Source: Ianthella basta (lineage: Eukaryota > Porifera > Demospongiae > Verongiida > Ianthellidae). From it: DNA of 64,000 nt. The stretch covers positions 472,001-536,000 of the forward strand of contig OZ025888.1 of NCBI GenBank assembly GCA_964019415.1, in the 5' to 3' direction. The notes under the pieces are model-generated. The model was not told where the DNA came from and ran no database searches. It saw only the letters and a list, made by a program, of their open reading frames with translations. The position numbers were made by a program, and so were the translations under genes. This document shows positions 1-17,211 of the stretch, piece after piece (within the stretch, counting starts at the first letter, position 1; each line of letters begins with the position of its first letter).

Positions 1-190
1 TATCTGCAGACACACACGCACAGGCACACAAATAAGACACAAGATGCAATGTGATGTCACAAGTGCTATTTTTACATTGAATTGCAGCTGCACACACCAG
101 CAAAGACGGGTAAATATAAAATCTAGTCGTACAGTACAATAGAGGGGTTTGAAGCTAGCACACACATTGCACTGCGCGTGCATCACGAAC

Positions 191-247
191 CTTTGTCAAT
201 AGTTTGCCTGTAAGAAAATAATCGACGGGTCCCCTTGTTGCGGCCAT
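191..247 (-). CDS. possible first coding exon of an upstream divergent gene (partial)
   Basis: Reading leftwards from an ATG at 247 there are 19 open codons (MAATRGPVDYFLTGKLLTK), followed at 190 by GTTCGT, which could be a splice donor. The rest of the gene would lie beyond the left edge of the window or in the remaining 190 bp. I do not recognise the peptide. The stretch resembles the starts of other genes here (an ATGGC start in GC-rich promoter DNA), but a single short open exon is weak evidence and could be chance. Confidence 0.15.
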
Positions 248-342
248 TTTATTGTTTACTGGCTAGCGGTTGTCCAGGGGGCCGGGGGTCGGTCAAGGTC
301 ACGTGAGTCCGCAAAATGGCCGACGCGGCTGCTCTTTACTGT

Positions 343-804
343 GTATTTTACCTATACTAGCTAAGAGCAGACATATTTCCAGAAACACGTCGCATCGCTT
401 GTTTCTTTGCTTCTGAGCATAGAGTTGGACAAGGGCTATCAGAAAATAGACCCTTCCCCGCCCTTCCCCAGCATCTAGGTAGGTTTTGCAAGCACTTTAC
501 AACACCGGTGTATGAGTGTTCACTGATGCTGGCTACGAGGCAGATGGAGCCTAATATGGAGTACTGAGCAAGTGCTCCTGTGGAAGTGACTCCTTAGAAG
601 CTGGTATCGAGTCCTCAGTGATCACTCCAGGACTGCAAGACTGATAGGTTGACTGCTTCTGCAATGGGAGTGCAATCGGCAGCCACGTCCTTGCAATCGT
701 CTTGGTTCTGTACACGATTTGTCACATTCGATAGCAGGGATGCTAGAAATGGCTTGAGCGTGCTGGCAATCCTCAAGAAACGCTGCGATAACTTGCAAAA
801 CTAG
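343..804. repeat. left arm of a long inverted repeat
   Basis: The 462 bp from 343 to 804 recur as the reverse complement at 1061-1522 with scattered substitutions. The outer ends read GTATTTTACCTATACTAG and its complement, and the inner ends meet the spacer at CTAG. The sequence includes a 67-codon open frame that is repeated identically at 1606-1809. I see no protein family in it, so it is treated as repeat DNA and not a gene. Confidence 0.85.
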
Positions 805-1026
805 ATCGTGAAAGCGGTCAGACAATTAAGCCCAATCCACCGTATGGCTCCTTGGCTACGTATGTACGGGTCATACCAGGGGCGCGAATGCAGTACAAGG
901 CCCTGCCATGGCTCAGGGTATGCACATTCGGCCTTGGAGCACAGTCAGCTAACATATGGAGACGCGATTGAAATGTCAGGAATGCAATTATTGAGGTGCT
1001 GGTATTGCGCAATCCCAGGACCTTGT

Positions 1027-1059
1027 CCAACCCCCCCTGACCCAGGGGGGGGTTGGACA
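1027..1059. repeat. short perfect hairpin in the spacer
   Basis: TGTCCAACCCCCC and GGGGGGTTGGACA face each other across a short TGACCCA-containing loop. This lies exactly at the junction of the spacer and the right inverted arm. The C/G runs could favour slippage or cruciform extrusion, which would fit the arm being an inverted duplication. Confidence 0.7.
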
Positions 1060-1060
1060 T

Positions 1061-1522
1061 CTAGTTTTGCAAGTTATCGCAGCGTTTCTTGAGGATTGCC
1101 AGCACGCTCAAGCCATTTCTAGCATCCCTGGTATCGAATGTGACAAATCGTGTACAGAACCAAGACGATTGCAAGGACGTGGCTGCCGATTGCACTCCCA
1201 TTGCAGAAGCAGTCAACCTATCAGTCTTGCAGTCCTGAAGTGATCAATGAGGACTCGCTACCAGCTTCTAAGGAGTCACTTCCACAGGAGCACTTGCTCA
1301 GTACTCCAGATTAGGCTCCATCTGCCTTGTAGCCAGCATCAGCGAACCCTCGTACACCGGTGTTGGAAAATGCTCGCAAAACCTACCTAGATGCTGGGGA
1401 AGGGCGGGGAAGGGTCCATTTTCTGATAGCTCTTGTCCAACTGTGTGCTCAGAAGCAAAGAAACAAGCGATGCGACGTGTTTCTCGAAATATGTCTGCTC
1501 TTAGCTAGTATAGGTAAAATAC
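1061..1522. repeat. right arm of the long inverted repeat
   Basis: Reverse-complement copy of 343-804, separated from it by a 256-bp spacer (805-1060). It differs from the left arm at more positions than the later direct copy does, so the inverted pair looks older than the direct duplication. Confidence 0.85.
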
Positions 1523-1524
1523 GG

Positions 1525-2020
1525 CAGATGGAGCCTAATATGGAGTACTGAGCAAGTGCTCCTGTGGAAGTGACTCCTTAGAAGCTGGTATCGAGTCCTC
1601 AGTGATCACTCCAGGACTGCAAGACTGATAGGTTGACTGCTTCTGCAATGGGAGTGCAATCGGCAGCCACGTCCTTGCAATCGTCTTGGTTCTGTACACG
1701 ATTTGTCACATTCGATAGCAGGGATGCTAGAAATGGCTTGAGCGTGCTGGCAATCCTCAAGAAACGCTGCGATAACTTGCAAAACTAAATCGTGAAAGCG
1801 GTCAGACAATTAAGCCCAATCCACCGTATAGCTCCTTGGCTACGTACGTACGGGTCACACCAGGGGCGCGAATGCAGTACAAGGCCCTGCCATGGCTCAG
1901 AGTATGCGCATTCGGCCTTGGAGCACAGTCAGCTAACATATGGATACGCGATTGGAATGTCAGGAATGCAATTATTGAGGTGCTGGTATTGCGCAATCCC
2001 AGGACTTGTCCGACCCCCCC
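1525..2020. repeat. direct duplicate of the left arm plus spacer
   Basis: The sequence from 541 to 1037 recurs in direct orientation 984 bp downstream. The match includes the last part of the left arm and the whole unique spacer, so this is a duplication of a segment and not just another inverted arm. It ends about 30 bp before the RGS22 start codon. Confidence 0.85.
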
Positions 2021-2025
2021 TCGCG

Positions 2026-2039
2026 GTTGTCTAGGATAC
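2026..2039 (+). promoter_or_regulatory. weak X-box-like motif before RGS22
   Basis: GTTGTC-TA-GGATAC lies 11 bp upstream of the RGS22 ATG. It fits the loose RFX pattern RYYNYY-N2-RRNRAC with one mismatch. It is much weaker than the X-boxes at RSPH3 and PACRG and its distance to the ATG is very short, so it may be chance. Confidence 0.2.
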
Positions 2040-2050
2040 CCTTGTGCAAA

Positions 2051-5000
2051 ATGGCTACCGCTTCCAGCCGTTCGAAACGGATCGGGAAAGAACTGGACGC
2101 GGAAGCCCTAGTGAGTGGTACTACCATTAGTGCGCCTTGGAGGGCATAGATCGCGTGTGCTTGCTTATGATTATTGCTTGTATTGTTAAATGTTTGCTTC
2201 TCCTTTCTTCAGAACGCGTTTTTAAAGGATGTATTGTTCGTGGAATATTTTAACGCCTTCCTCTCCCTTCCAGTGAGTCTACTGAGCTAGTAGAGAGTTA
2301 GCCTACTATCCATGTCTTAAGTGGTGGAAAAGGCATGATTTAGACTGTGATAAACATTGAGCTATCTGATAATGGTTGACGTTATTCCCTCGCACCAGCC
2401 CGGTTTGCTGCGTGCTACCAATCCGTTGGTATGCCTCCCTGTTATAGACTGCCCTGTTGTATTGTTCTCTGTTGTTCGTACCTGCCTCATTTTATGGTAC
2501 ACAAGCTGATCAGTAGCAGTTGTTCACACCTGGCACAAAGCACACTAATGTATGTATGTACATAAGGGCAGCCATGGGGTGGTCACTTGAGCAGGGTTTA
2601 GTGCAGGGCAGTGTTTCAATATTGTGGAAATATCAGGATATTGGCAATACACAATATATCTATCGCAGACTACGTATTTAGCCAAATAATAATATCGTTA
2701 TAGCTGTAGCTAGCTAGCTCCTGAGTTTGCTGCTGGGGCAGGTACTGTTGTTGTGGTGAGTCCTGTGTCTGTGAAAGCCAGTAAGGCAGGTCTAAACTTG
2801 TTCTAACCAGCACCACCCAAAGGAATATGAAGCAGTCAGGGCTAGAGAGTCTAAGGGGAAACCACTGTCATCATTATGCTTCTTTACAAGTATTGTTTCA
2901 TTCAACTTAAGAAATTAACCGTTCATTTATGCTGTGTGTCAAATTGTCATTATTTATTCATATCAAGATTATATCTGGGTCGGTATATCATCAGTCCATA
3001 TTTTCAATATCGCCCAGCGCTACCCGGGCTAGATGAAGGGTGCAATGGAGTGCTGGGTTAGTGTCTTGGAGCACAGCTAGTGAGTCAGTACGTAGTTCAC
3101 TCTGAGTGTACCTGTGAGTCTGTCTGTCTGTGTGTGTGTCTGTCCATCTCTCTGTAGACCTTCTCCTTCAAGGTGAAGTACGACCTTCAGTGTGGGGAGT
3201 TTGTGGAGCTGTGCTCCACTCTGTCCTCTCCCTTGCATATCGGCCACAGTTCAGTCAGTGTCATCTCATCTGAGGTGTCACTTCTGTCGCTAGGCAACGA
3301 AAAGCACTATACCACCAAGGTGAGAACAGCAGACACACCTCACGTGAACACACAGCACTGACATGTATTCATTCACATGCCACGAGTTAACAGCACTGCC
3401 GTTTAACATCATCTCCTTCACACCATGAATCTACACAATCATCAGATTCAATGGAATGTGCAGTTATGTGTGGTTCTGATTTAGTGGGGCATTTACTGCT
3501 ACACTTCGAAGCACACCCAACACTGGACAGAGACCACTTGCACCACATCTGACTGAGTGTTGTGCTGTTCAGTGTCTGATATCATTACTTGAATACCTTT
3601 AACTAGGTACTGTACATGTGTAAATACACTGTATGTGGAGACCTACTGCGTGGCTAGTTTCTTGTGTGCTAATTTGATCGGGTAACTGCAATAGCCAGAG
3701 TGGAACAGATTGTTTCAAATGTTTTGACCCAACTCAGGGCCTTCATTGGTGAAATACGTAGATGCATGCAAAACTGTCAAGTAAACTTTTACGTGTACAT
3801 GTACACACAAGCAGTGGGGGAAAAGGTGGGAATAATTATGTGAATGTCTCAAAAACTGTCAATATAAATGAAATTAGAACTGAGTAGAAATATTGTAGTG
3901 TGGTGCAACTGATAACAATCACTAGAGTGGGTAGGAGTAATAGTATTTTTGAAAATTCAAGAATTTGGCGAATACTAATTTTAGCAATCTGCATTATTTG
4001 TATATAAATTTAGTTTCACTGGTTCAGCAATTTTTGCAGGTACAATTTACAGTGTTTTTGCGCTACATGTATATGGGGTCCAGTGCGTCCTATATGGGGT
4101 CCAGTGCATCCTATACGGGGTCCAGTGCGTTCTATGTAGGGTCCAGTGCATTCTATATGGGGTCCAGTGTGTCCAATATGGGGTCCAGTGCGTCCTATGG
4201 GGGGTTCCGTGCATCCTATACGGGGTCCAGTGTGTCCTATATGGAGTCCAGTGCATCCTATGGGGGGTCCAGTGCATCCTATATGGGGTCCATTACGTCC
4301 TATGAGGGTCCAGTGTATCCTATATGGGGTCCAGTGCGTCCTATGGGGGGTCCAGTGCATCCTATACGGGGTCCAGTGTGTCCTATATGGAGTCCAGTGC
4401 ATCCTATGGGGGGTCCAGTGCATCCTATATGGGGTCCATTACGTCCTATGAGGGTCCAGTGTATCCTATATGGGGTCCAGTCCTATATGGCTACGTTATC
4501 GTTATATTGTCACATACTGTACGTACTCTCAAAATTCTCTAGAATTAATGTTATACAGTGGAACCTGTCTAAGATGGTCATTGAGTTAGGCAGCCACCTC
4601 TCTAAAACAGCCAGCCTCCCTGGCCCAAGTGGCACTAAAACATTGCAGTCTACCTCTGTAGAGCAGCCACCTCTCTATAAAGGTCAGTTAGAACTGGCCC
4701 ACAGGTGGCTGTCTTAGACAGCTTTCAGTACTGTTACTATTACTAGCCTTCAGCTACATATTATACATATACTATAGGCGTAGGTAGCAGTGAGCTACTA
4801 CTGTGTCATTGACTCAAGGTGTTACTGTACCCATTGGGGAGCCTGTCGCCTGCTGTTCACACTCCTCTCCTTACCCCTCCCCCTCCCCTGCACAGCCCCT
4901 GGACCCGGCCCGAGGGCTACAGTGGGTCCTGAAGGACCGCCTCCCTCTCTTCCTCAGAAGTGACCTTTATTCAGAGTATCGGCTTTGCAGGTTGCTGGAC

Positions 5001-6819
5001 CGACCCTCCACTCTGGGGGAGGAGTCTGTAGTGAGGAAGACCCAGTCATTAGCAGCCAGCAGCACCAGTGGACAAAGCAGTGGTGAGGCTGTGTGTGAGT
5101 GCGTTGAAGACAGCTGCTCCAAGGAGCACCAGCTGAGAGGTGGGGAGCCAGCTGACCCAGAGGAGAGACCCCCACACAAGCCAATATTGTCCCTCAAAGA
5201 AGCACACTGCTTTAGGCAGTTCTTGAAAGAGAAGGCAGGAGAGAAGAACTGGTTGTTCTGGCTCGATGCTGAACGGATGAGGCACCTGTCAAGGGAGGAG
5301 GAGAGGACCAAATGGATGAAGCAGTTGCGCAACAAGTACATTCGCAGTGGCAGCTTGTGCCAGCTCCCCTCAGAGGTCCTAGTGGAGCTTGGCGTGACAA
5401 AGTCATCTCGATTCACTACAGACAAGCTGGCAGCAGTTCAGCACGCCATGGCAGAGGCACTGCGCGGCTACTGGTATCCCTCCTTCCTCCTGCACCTGGC
5501 CTGTGAGCAGAGGAGGAAGAAGGAGTCCATACCTCAACTCCCACAGATGGTCTATGTTAGTCAACAACCTGCGCTGTCTCGAGCTGTGTCAGCAGACAGG
5601 CTGTCTCGGGTTGTGTCGCTGAGGAACAGATCGGACAGCTTCACTGGAGGTAGGGGGCACACCCCCCAAGGGGGAAGACCCCGTTCATTTTCTGCCAGTG
5701 AGTTGACACTGCGAGTAGAGGAATTTCTGTCAAAGAGTAAAATGGGAGGGAAGAAGAAAGGGGCGGGACCAAGACTGGGGCAGCTGAAAGAGTGCAAGTG
5801 GACAGATGAGGCTAAGAAAGGTCCCACTGATATTGGGAGTGAGAAGGGGGTGGGGCAGGAGGCGGAGTCTCGCTGGATCCAGTCAGCCCCCATCAAGGAC
5901 AAGGCCTCAAAGAGGCAAGCAACCAAACGGGAACCTCAGCGAACAGACTCCCTGCCTTCTGCATCCCCTCAGCCCAAGGTGAGCCCAACAGGAAACAGGG
6001 TGGAGTGGTGATGGTGGTACGTATGTCACTGCACACAGTGACATACGTACGTATGAGGAATGGCTGGCACTAGTCTTGTGTTACAGTACACCCTTAAGTA
6101 CGTATGCACATACCAAGGGACATGTGCACAAAGTCACTAAATTTGCTTGTTTCTGCCTTTTCCCACTGTGCTAAGTATCCATAATCCTTACATACCTTCT
6201 CCTCCCCTCTCTCACCCCCTGTCTTCTTCTGTGTCTCCAGACCTCACCTGTTCCTGGGCCAGCTAGCCCCTCCCCCTCCTCCACTTCACTAGGGAAGTCC
6301 CCATGCAATGAGGAATACCGCCGTCTCCTCAAGTGTCTTGCCCTGGAGCAGTGGAAGGCAGGAGGCTGCTTCCAACACTTCTTGGAGCGACGGGGAGCAG
6401 ACGCAGAGGTGTGTTGGGGGTATGAGAGCTTGCTGTGTGTCGTGTACATACGTACATACACACGTACACACGTACATAGCCTATACAGATATGTTCAGTT
6501 GAACAGCTTAGTACCTTTCCTTTGCTTGCAACGTACTTCTGTGACTACATACGTACGTAGTCGTACTGTAAATGACCTTTGCTTTTGCAGTGATGCTCTG
6601 CTCCATCAATTCCTTTTGACTTCCCTGTCCCTCCCCATTCCTCCCCCCCCCCCCCCCCCCCACTTCCTACCCTACTCCCCCCACTCCCCCCACCCCACCC
6701 TTCCCTCCCTTCCTCAGTTGTGTCTGCGCTGCCTGGCCTTTTGGCGTGAGGTCCAACTCTTCAAGAAGCATTTTTACAGTCCCATCTTTACACCAACTGC
6801 AGTGGAGACCAGGGCAAAG

Positions 6820-6866
<47 letters not shown>

Positions 6867-8528
6867 TAGTGCGTGTGGGCTGTGTAGGTTGAAACACTCA
6901 GTACACACACTCAGTGAACATCACTATGTCCATGTACGCATGTATGTTGTGCGTTGTGGCCTACACTCCAGTAACTCACACCCCACCCCTCGCCCCTTCT
7001 CTTCCTACCACTCCCTTCCCAATCCCTCACAGGAGCTCCACAGCACCTTCATTGCAGAAGGTGCTTCCTTCTCCATCCAGTGCCCACAGGAGGTGAGGCT
7101 TGCGGTGCAGCGAAGCCTGTGGCCTGCCTTTGAGGAGCTGTTTGACGCAGCGGAGGAGTATACACTGAGTGTGCTGGTGGGGCCGTGGAGAGAGATGGTC
7201 GAGGAGGAGGATAGGAGGGTAGCCAGCAAGGTGTGTGCTCTGCTGCCGTCGGCTAGTTGTGCTAGACCCTCCCCTGTACCTTGGACTTTAATAAGAGTTG
7301 TGCCAAATGGCTGCACCTGTCCCCACCACCTGTCCCCCTACCTGTCCCCTCACCTGCCCCCCCCCCCCCTCCTGTCCCCCACCTGTTCCCCCTACCTGTT
7401 CCCATACCTATTCCCCCCACCTGCCCCCCCCCCATCCCAGCTAATTGTATGTGCTATGGTTGCCACCACATCTTCCAACCCCTCCCTGTCCCCTCTCCCT
7501 CTGCTGCTTCAGGTACTAAATAAAGGGAAGAAGACATCAAAGCCTCCTCGGGTTAGTCACTATGTCATCACACACATGTACAGGATGTGTTGATGAAATA
7601 CATACATGCATACTGTACTGTGCATGTATTATACAGTAGGTGTGCACACATACAATACTCTATCCCAGTGTGTTAAGTTAACGCTAGTCATCTTGCTCCA
7701 TCGGCTTGTTCAGCCACCTGGTGTGGACGAAGGAGAAGGTGCCCAGCAGGAGGACAACCCTCCCATCACTACAACACAAAGTAGAGGTAAACACAGCAAT
7801 GGAGAGGAGACAGGCAATAGGCCATGGACACTTTTAGATGTGCTCACATCACCAACAGAACGGGAGTTCTTCAAGGTGGGTGAGGATGTACTCAAGTAGG
7901 TACACTGTACACAGTGTTCCTATCCTTTACAAGTAGGTACACTGTACACAGTGGTCCTATCCTTTACAAGTAGGTACACTGTACACAGTGGTCCTATCCT
8001 TTACAAGTAGGTACACTGTACACAGTGGTCCTATCCTTTACAAGTAGGTACACTGTACACAGTGTTCCTATCCTTTACATGTGCTTAGGGTACAGTAAAT
8101 TCCAGTTTTATTGTTGCCATCCTCTCCTATAATTCCCTCCTCCCCTCCCCCTTCCCCTCCCCCCTCCCCTCCCCTCCCCCTCCCCCTTCCCCTCCCCCTC
8201 CCTCCCCCCTCCCCTCTCCCCTCAGGTGTTCCTAAACAAGAACATGGCCGCCTTAGACTTGATGTGCTGGACAGAGATTGAGTCCTTCCGAGCACTGCCT
8301 GCCAATGACATAGTGCAGCGCAATGCCAAGGCAAGACAGCTCAAGGTGAAGTTCCTCAATAAAAAGTACTTCTTTGGTCCCAGCAGTCCAGCCTCCAAGG
8401 AGCAGCAGAAACAGGTGGGGAAGGGAGGGGGAGGGGAAGGGAGGGGGAGGGGGAAGGGGGGCTGCATACACAGTGTGTCACGGCTTAGAATGTTGTACAC
8501 AGTACGTATAGTTGAAGGAGAATTGGAG

Positions 8529-8613
<85 letters not shown>

Positions 8614-10910
8614 TTCCCTGCTCCCCCTCAGGTGATTGCCTGTCAGGGTGGCGGGTACACCTATCACCTCCCAGCAAGGCCCGGCAGCCCTGTCTTCAGA
8701 GAGGCACAGAAGTACGTCCGAGCACGCTTGGAGAGGAAGTGGGTCCCGCTGTTCATAGAACAGCCGGACTTCCTCACACGCACCGCTGGAGGCACCAAGA
8801 GGGAGAGAGGGTCCTACACAGACACCATCTCCCCTAGCAACCCAATGGTGAGGGCAGCTGCATGCAAACACACTGTGCTAGCTATTACTGCTTACCACAT
8901 ATATACTCACTGTGAGCAGGGGCTAATGTAATTTTGTTGCATTTGATGGTGCTCTTTTCTTTCCTCTCTCCTCCCCTCCCCTCCCCTCCCTTCCCATCCC
9001 CTCCCCTCCCCTCCCTCCCTCCCCCTCCCTTCCCATCCCTCTCCCCTCCACAGACTCTGGAGACAGAAATAGCCCTCCAGTCCTGTGATGCTATCCTACT
9101 TCGCAAGTCCCTCCAAGACACGACAGTGCGTGACCAGTTCTCCACTTACCTCTCCATTGTGCAGGGCGAGGGAGAATACCTCGCCAACAATGTCTCCTTC
9201 TGGGTGGAGGTCCAGCGCTTCAAGGTGGGTAGAGTCAAGGGCTAGGGCCGTAACTGTAGTAACGCAGGCCCCTATATTTTACATTACAACTCTCCCTCCC
9301 CCTCCCCCCCCCCCCCCCCCCCCCCATGTGCTGTAGAACATGTACCACAACCACACCACTATGGGGGTGTTGGGTCGCAAGATGCGTGCCATCCTCAGTA
9401 GCTTCCTCCTCTCGGCCACCCCTCCCAAGGTGCAGGTCAGCCTCTCATCGGAGGTGGCCGACAGGACCGTTCGCAAGATGGACAAGATGGGGCCATACAT
9501 CTTCAGAGAGGCACAGGTGGGCAGGGCAGGGCAGGAGTGGGTATGGGGGGAAAAAGGAGGGTCTGATGTAGGTTACCTGGAAGTGTGTGATAAGTAGTTA
9601 TGTGTTATCTTACCAAATCTTACCTTGTGACATCTTACCAAATCTTACCTTGTCGTATCTTGCCAGTAATGAACAAATTGTACCCACTATCTTTTTATAA
9701 CTAAAACATTTTAGCCACAAAACTTAAAAATTAGTGTCCACCAAATCCTGGACTTTTCAAAACACTAAATTTTGTTGCTGCTGAAATGTGTAGCCTTAGG
9801 GTAATTTGGGATGTGTGGGTAGTGTACATGGATAGAGTGGTTAGTGCCCTAAACTCTGATAAAGTGCATGTGAAAGTGAACATGTGACTGTTCTCCGCAT
9901 TGGTGACTTGTGATGATGTGCTGATGGTGTGGTATGGCAACATTGCCAGGTATAGCTTCATTTGACTGCTATTCTCTGTCCATGCACAGACGGATGTGTT
10001 TAAGAGCCTACTCACTTACTGGGTGGACTTCACTGACTTTGCTGGTGACACCCCCTACCACTGTCTCTGCTTTGACGAGCTACGAGAGAAGAAGGCGAAG
10101 CAGGAGGAAGCTGTCCGCAGGAGGGCAGAGGCCCAGCAGGAGGAGGTGGAGAGACAGCTGTCTATGCAGCCGAGGTATGAGACACCCGAGGAGAAGCAAA
10201 AGCGTTTGGCTAGGAAGAAGGAGGAGAGGGAGATGGGAGGGCGTATTGCAATATCCTTCTCTTTGTGTGAACCTGAGAGGGCCTTCCGTACAGCGCACAC
10301 TCAGACTGTGCCCAGCACTCCAATCTCAATGGACACCACTCCGATCCAAATGGAGGAGTACAGCAGGGGAACATCACCACAGAAGCAGAATGGGCGTGGC
10401 GTCAGTGCCCCGCCCCGCAAGCACACGCCCTCCCGTCCCACCAGCAGACACATGGCAGATACCAGTCGGCCCATCTCTACCCTGTCAAGCGTAACGGGCC
10501 AATCAGATTTGCCTTTATCATCAGAAGTGCCAACCAGAGTGGAATCCCCATCCAATCCAAGGTCTCAAACCCAATCTCAAATTGGAATGGGAACGCCTGA
10601 CAGCCCCCTGTTCATGACCCAGCTGCAGTGGCACTCCCCAAAGCGCCACTCCAGTCTTCCCCCACAGCGCGAGGGCCTAGTGAGCAACAAGACCTCGAGG
10701 AAGGGGTCCAAGACAGGCCAGCAGTCAGAGCTGACGCTGTTGCTGGAGTCAGCAGCATCACGTGGGGGGGAGGTGGAGGTGAAGAGCTCCGACGATGGTC
10801 GTAGCAAAGTCATGAACTGGAAGCTGTCATCCCCAAACCAAAAGGTCTTGTTTGGATCTGGGATCCAGACCTCATCTGTGTTGACATGCACAGAGGAAGC
10901 CGTTCACTGA
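2051..10910 (+). CDS. RGS22: RGS22-like regulator of G-protein signalling protein, 14 exons
   Basis: Exons: 2051-2110, 2213-2272, 3158-3319, 4896-5978, 6241-6408, 6718-6819, 7033-7230, 7513-7551, 7714-7875, 8226-8414, 8632-8847, 9054-9224, 9337-9516, 9990-10910. All are phase 0 with GT-AG borders, giving 1236 aa against about 1260 for human RGS22. The family fit is clear from FVEYFNAFLSLP near the N-terminus and from several RGS-type helical domains. These lie at about residues 190-320 (FRQFLKEKAGEKNWLFWLDAE), 475-610, 670-800 (REFFKVFLNKNMAALDLMCW) and 835-955 (NNVSFWVEVQRFK). RGS domains normally bind G-alpha subunits. Vertebrate RGS22 is linked to testis and flagella. The last 270 residues are low-complexity and basic/serine-rich. 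The long, poorly conserved part of exon 4 (about residues 340-455) also looks disordered. Start chosen because the ATG opens exon 1 with a good donor and no better upstream ATG in frame. Confidence 0.9.
4070..4490. repeat. 20-bp minisatellite in RGS22 intron 3
   Basis: About 20 tandem copies of a roughly 20-bp unit (TATGGGGTCCAGTGCATCC and variants) lie in intron 3. A block of about seven variant units starting near 4192 recurs in the same order near 4340, so there is a higher-order repeat of roughly 140 bp. The repeat is open in several frames on both strands, which produces spurious proteins rich in SSASYMG or HWTPHR. Confidence 0.9.
4554..4730 (+). mobile_element. MITE-like element, copy 1
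   Basis: Begins TA-CAGTGGAACCTGTCTAAGA and ends with a degraded inverted copy of that terminus near 4730. The inner sequence (TTAGGCAGCCACCTCTCTAAAACAGCC) is shared in reverse orientation with the elements near 28.8, 31.0 and 35.9 kb. It sits in RGS22 intron 3 and has no coding capacity. Size and TA ends suggest a Tc1/mariner-type non-autonomous element. Confidence 0.7.
6822..6862. repeat. (CA)n microsatellite at an RGS22 splice donor
   Basis: A pure CA run begins two bases after the intron 6 donor (exon ends at 6819). Confidence 0.9.
7895..8085. repeat. 37- to 38-bp tandem repeat, about five copies
   Basis: The unit contains AAGTAGGTACACTGTACA followed by CAGTGGTCCTATCCTTTAC. It lies in RGS22 intron 9. 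Each unit includes the short palindrome GTACACTGTAC. Confidence 0.85.
8530..8610. repeat. (CA)n microsatellite
   Basis: About 40 CA dinucleotides in RGS22 intron 10, ending 21 bp before the exon 11 acceptor. Confidence 0.95.
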
Positions 10911-10988
10911 TGATATGTACATACATATATATATATATATTTTCAATTTGCAGTTTCTTTCAAGTTATTTTTCATTCTTACAAAACTT

Positions 10989-10994
10989 AATAAA
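10989..10994 (+). promoter_or_regulatory. candidate polyadenylation signal of RGS22
   Basis: AATAAA lies 79 bp after the RGS22 stop codon in AT-rich DNA. It is the first canonical hexamer downstream and fits a short 3' UTR. The convergent C8orf33-like gene ends at 11293, leaving about 300 bp between the two 3' ends. Confidence 0.5.
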
Positions 10995-11292
10995 ATCTAT
11001 CTAATTAAATCATGAATTAAACTGCTGAAGGTGAAAGGTGTACATGGTGAATAGTTAGGAAATATTCATGATTAATAGCAATTCATGCATGCACCGGTCA
11101 ATCCAGATCTAAATATATCTATACACGTCACATCCAAATACAATTGCAGAACATGTTACAGTGAATTTAAAACTCATTAACCTTGATTGATGAGGCGCAT
11201 GTGTGCATGCATTCAGGGGATTACAGGACTGCATGTACTAAGTGATCATGATAGACATAATTATATAATAATTACAGATGGATCAATTACAA

Positions 11293-13046
<1,754 letters not shown>

Positions 13047-13134
13047 TTTATATGCCACACTACAATTGTACAACGTATATAATATGACCAGTACATGCAA
13101 CAAACAATGAATATAGTTAGTATGAAGTCAAATG

Positions 13135-16468
<3,334 letters not shown>

Positions 16469-16524
16469 TTCACTGTCTCTCTGTTTGCTTGACCGTGTTG
16501 AAGAGACTGGAGAAGGTTCGTCTG

Positions 16525-16538
16525 GTTGGCATGGCAAC
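16525..16538 (-). promoter_or_regulatory. RFX X-box-like motif in the RSPH3 promoter
   Basis: GTTGGC-AT-GGCAAC differs from the consensus GTNRCC-N2-RGYAAC at one base and is nearly palindromic. It lies 57 bp upstream of the chosen RSPH3 ATG, the usual position for X-boxes of ciliary genes. RFX factors drive ciliary genes in animals, so this fits the gene's role. Confidence 0.6.
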
Positions 16539-17211
16539 GGACTCCACCCAAATCAAGCTCACGTGACACCACGCCCACAAGGAGGCACGTCCCCCCGCGT
16601 ACGAGCAGGTATAGCTGTGGATGACGTAGCGTGATTCGTATCGGCTAGACTGTCCAGCTGCGAACCACGCACCAAATGCTGAGAGCAACCGAGAGACACG
16701 TTGCCTCGGACTAGCTAGCTGCACTGATCTTGTGTTGTACTGTGTGTCTGTGTGTACCTTGTTCTTAGGACCTGTTCTCAGGATCTCAGGACCTCAGGAA
16801 AACCCACCTTGGTGGATGCAGCATTCCTGTTGTAAAATGATATATTTATCTATCTATCTCTCAGTCACAAATTATTCAACTGATCTCCAAGCATGCTTCC
16901 ACTGGCAGTCCTTAACCACAGATGTAAAACACTGAAGGTTGCATCTACCCTGCCAGGGACTATGGAGTATTCTAAGAGAGCGACACTCTGATAACATAGT
17001 CAGGACTGCATGATACAAATCTCTTTCCAATTGCTTTTAATCTTTTGTGATGTGCACAAACCTACTGTCACTTCTCAACTTCAAACGCAGCACAGTATTA
17101 GAAAGTGGCTGTACACTAAAGTTGATCAAACAAGTTGAACCTGAGCAGGCCCAGTTTATACAAAAGGAACAGGACAGCAGTGAACATATCTACTGCAAGT
17201 AATATGACCAA
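16539..17211. other. intergenic, RSPH3 to LYRM2
   Basis: About 670 bp between the RSPH3 promoter and the LYRM2 stop codon on the same strand. Apart from a short TATC run near 16850 I see no gene, repeat family or RNA gene. Confidence 0.6.

Noticed and set aside
622..825. Twin 67-aa frames at 622-825 and 1606-1809
   Set aside because: Identity is explained by the direct DNA duplication. The inverted copy does not keep the frame and no domain is seen.
3965..4717. 250-aa open frame with GSSASYMG repeats
   Set aside because: Translation of the RGS22 intron 3 minisatellite running into a MITE copy. Other frames are equally open.
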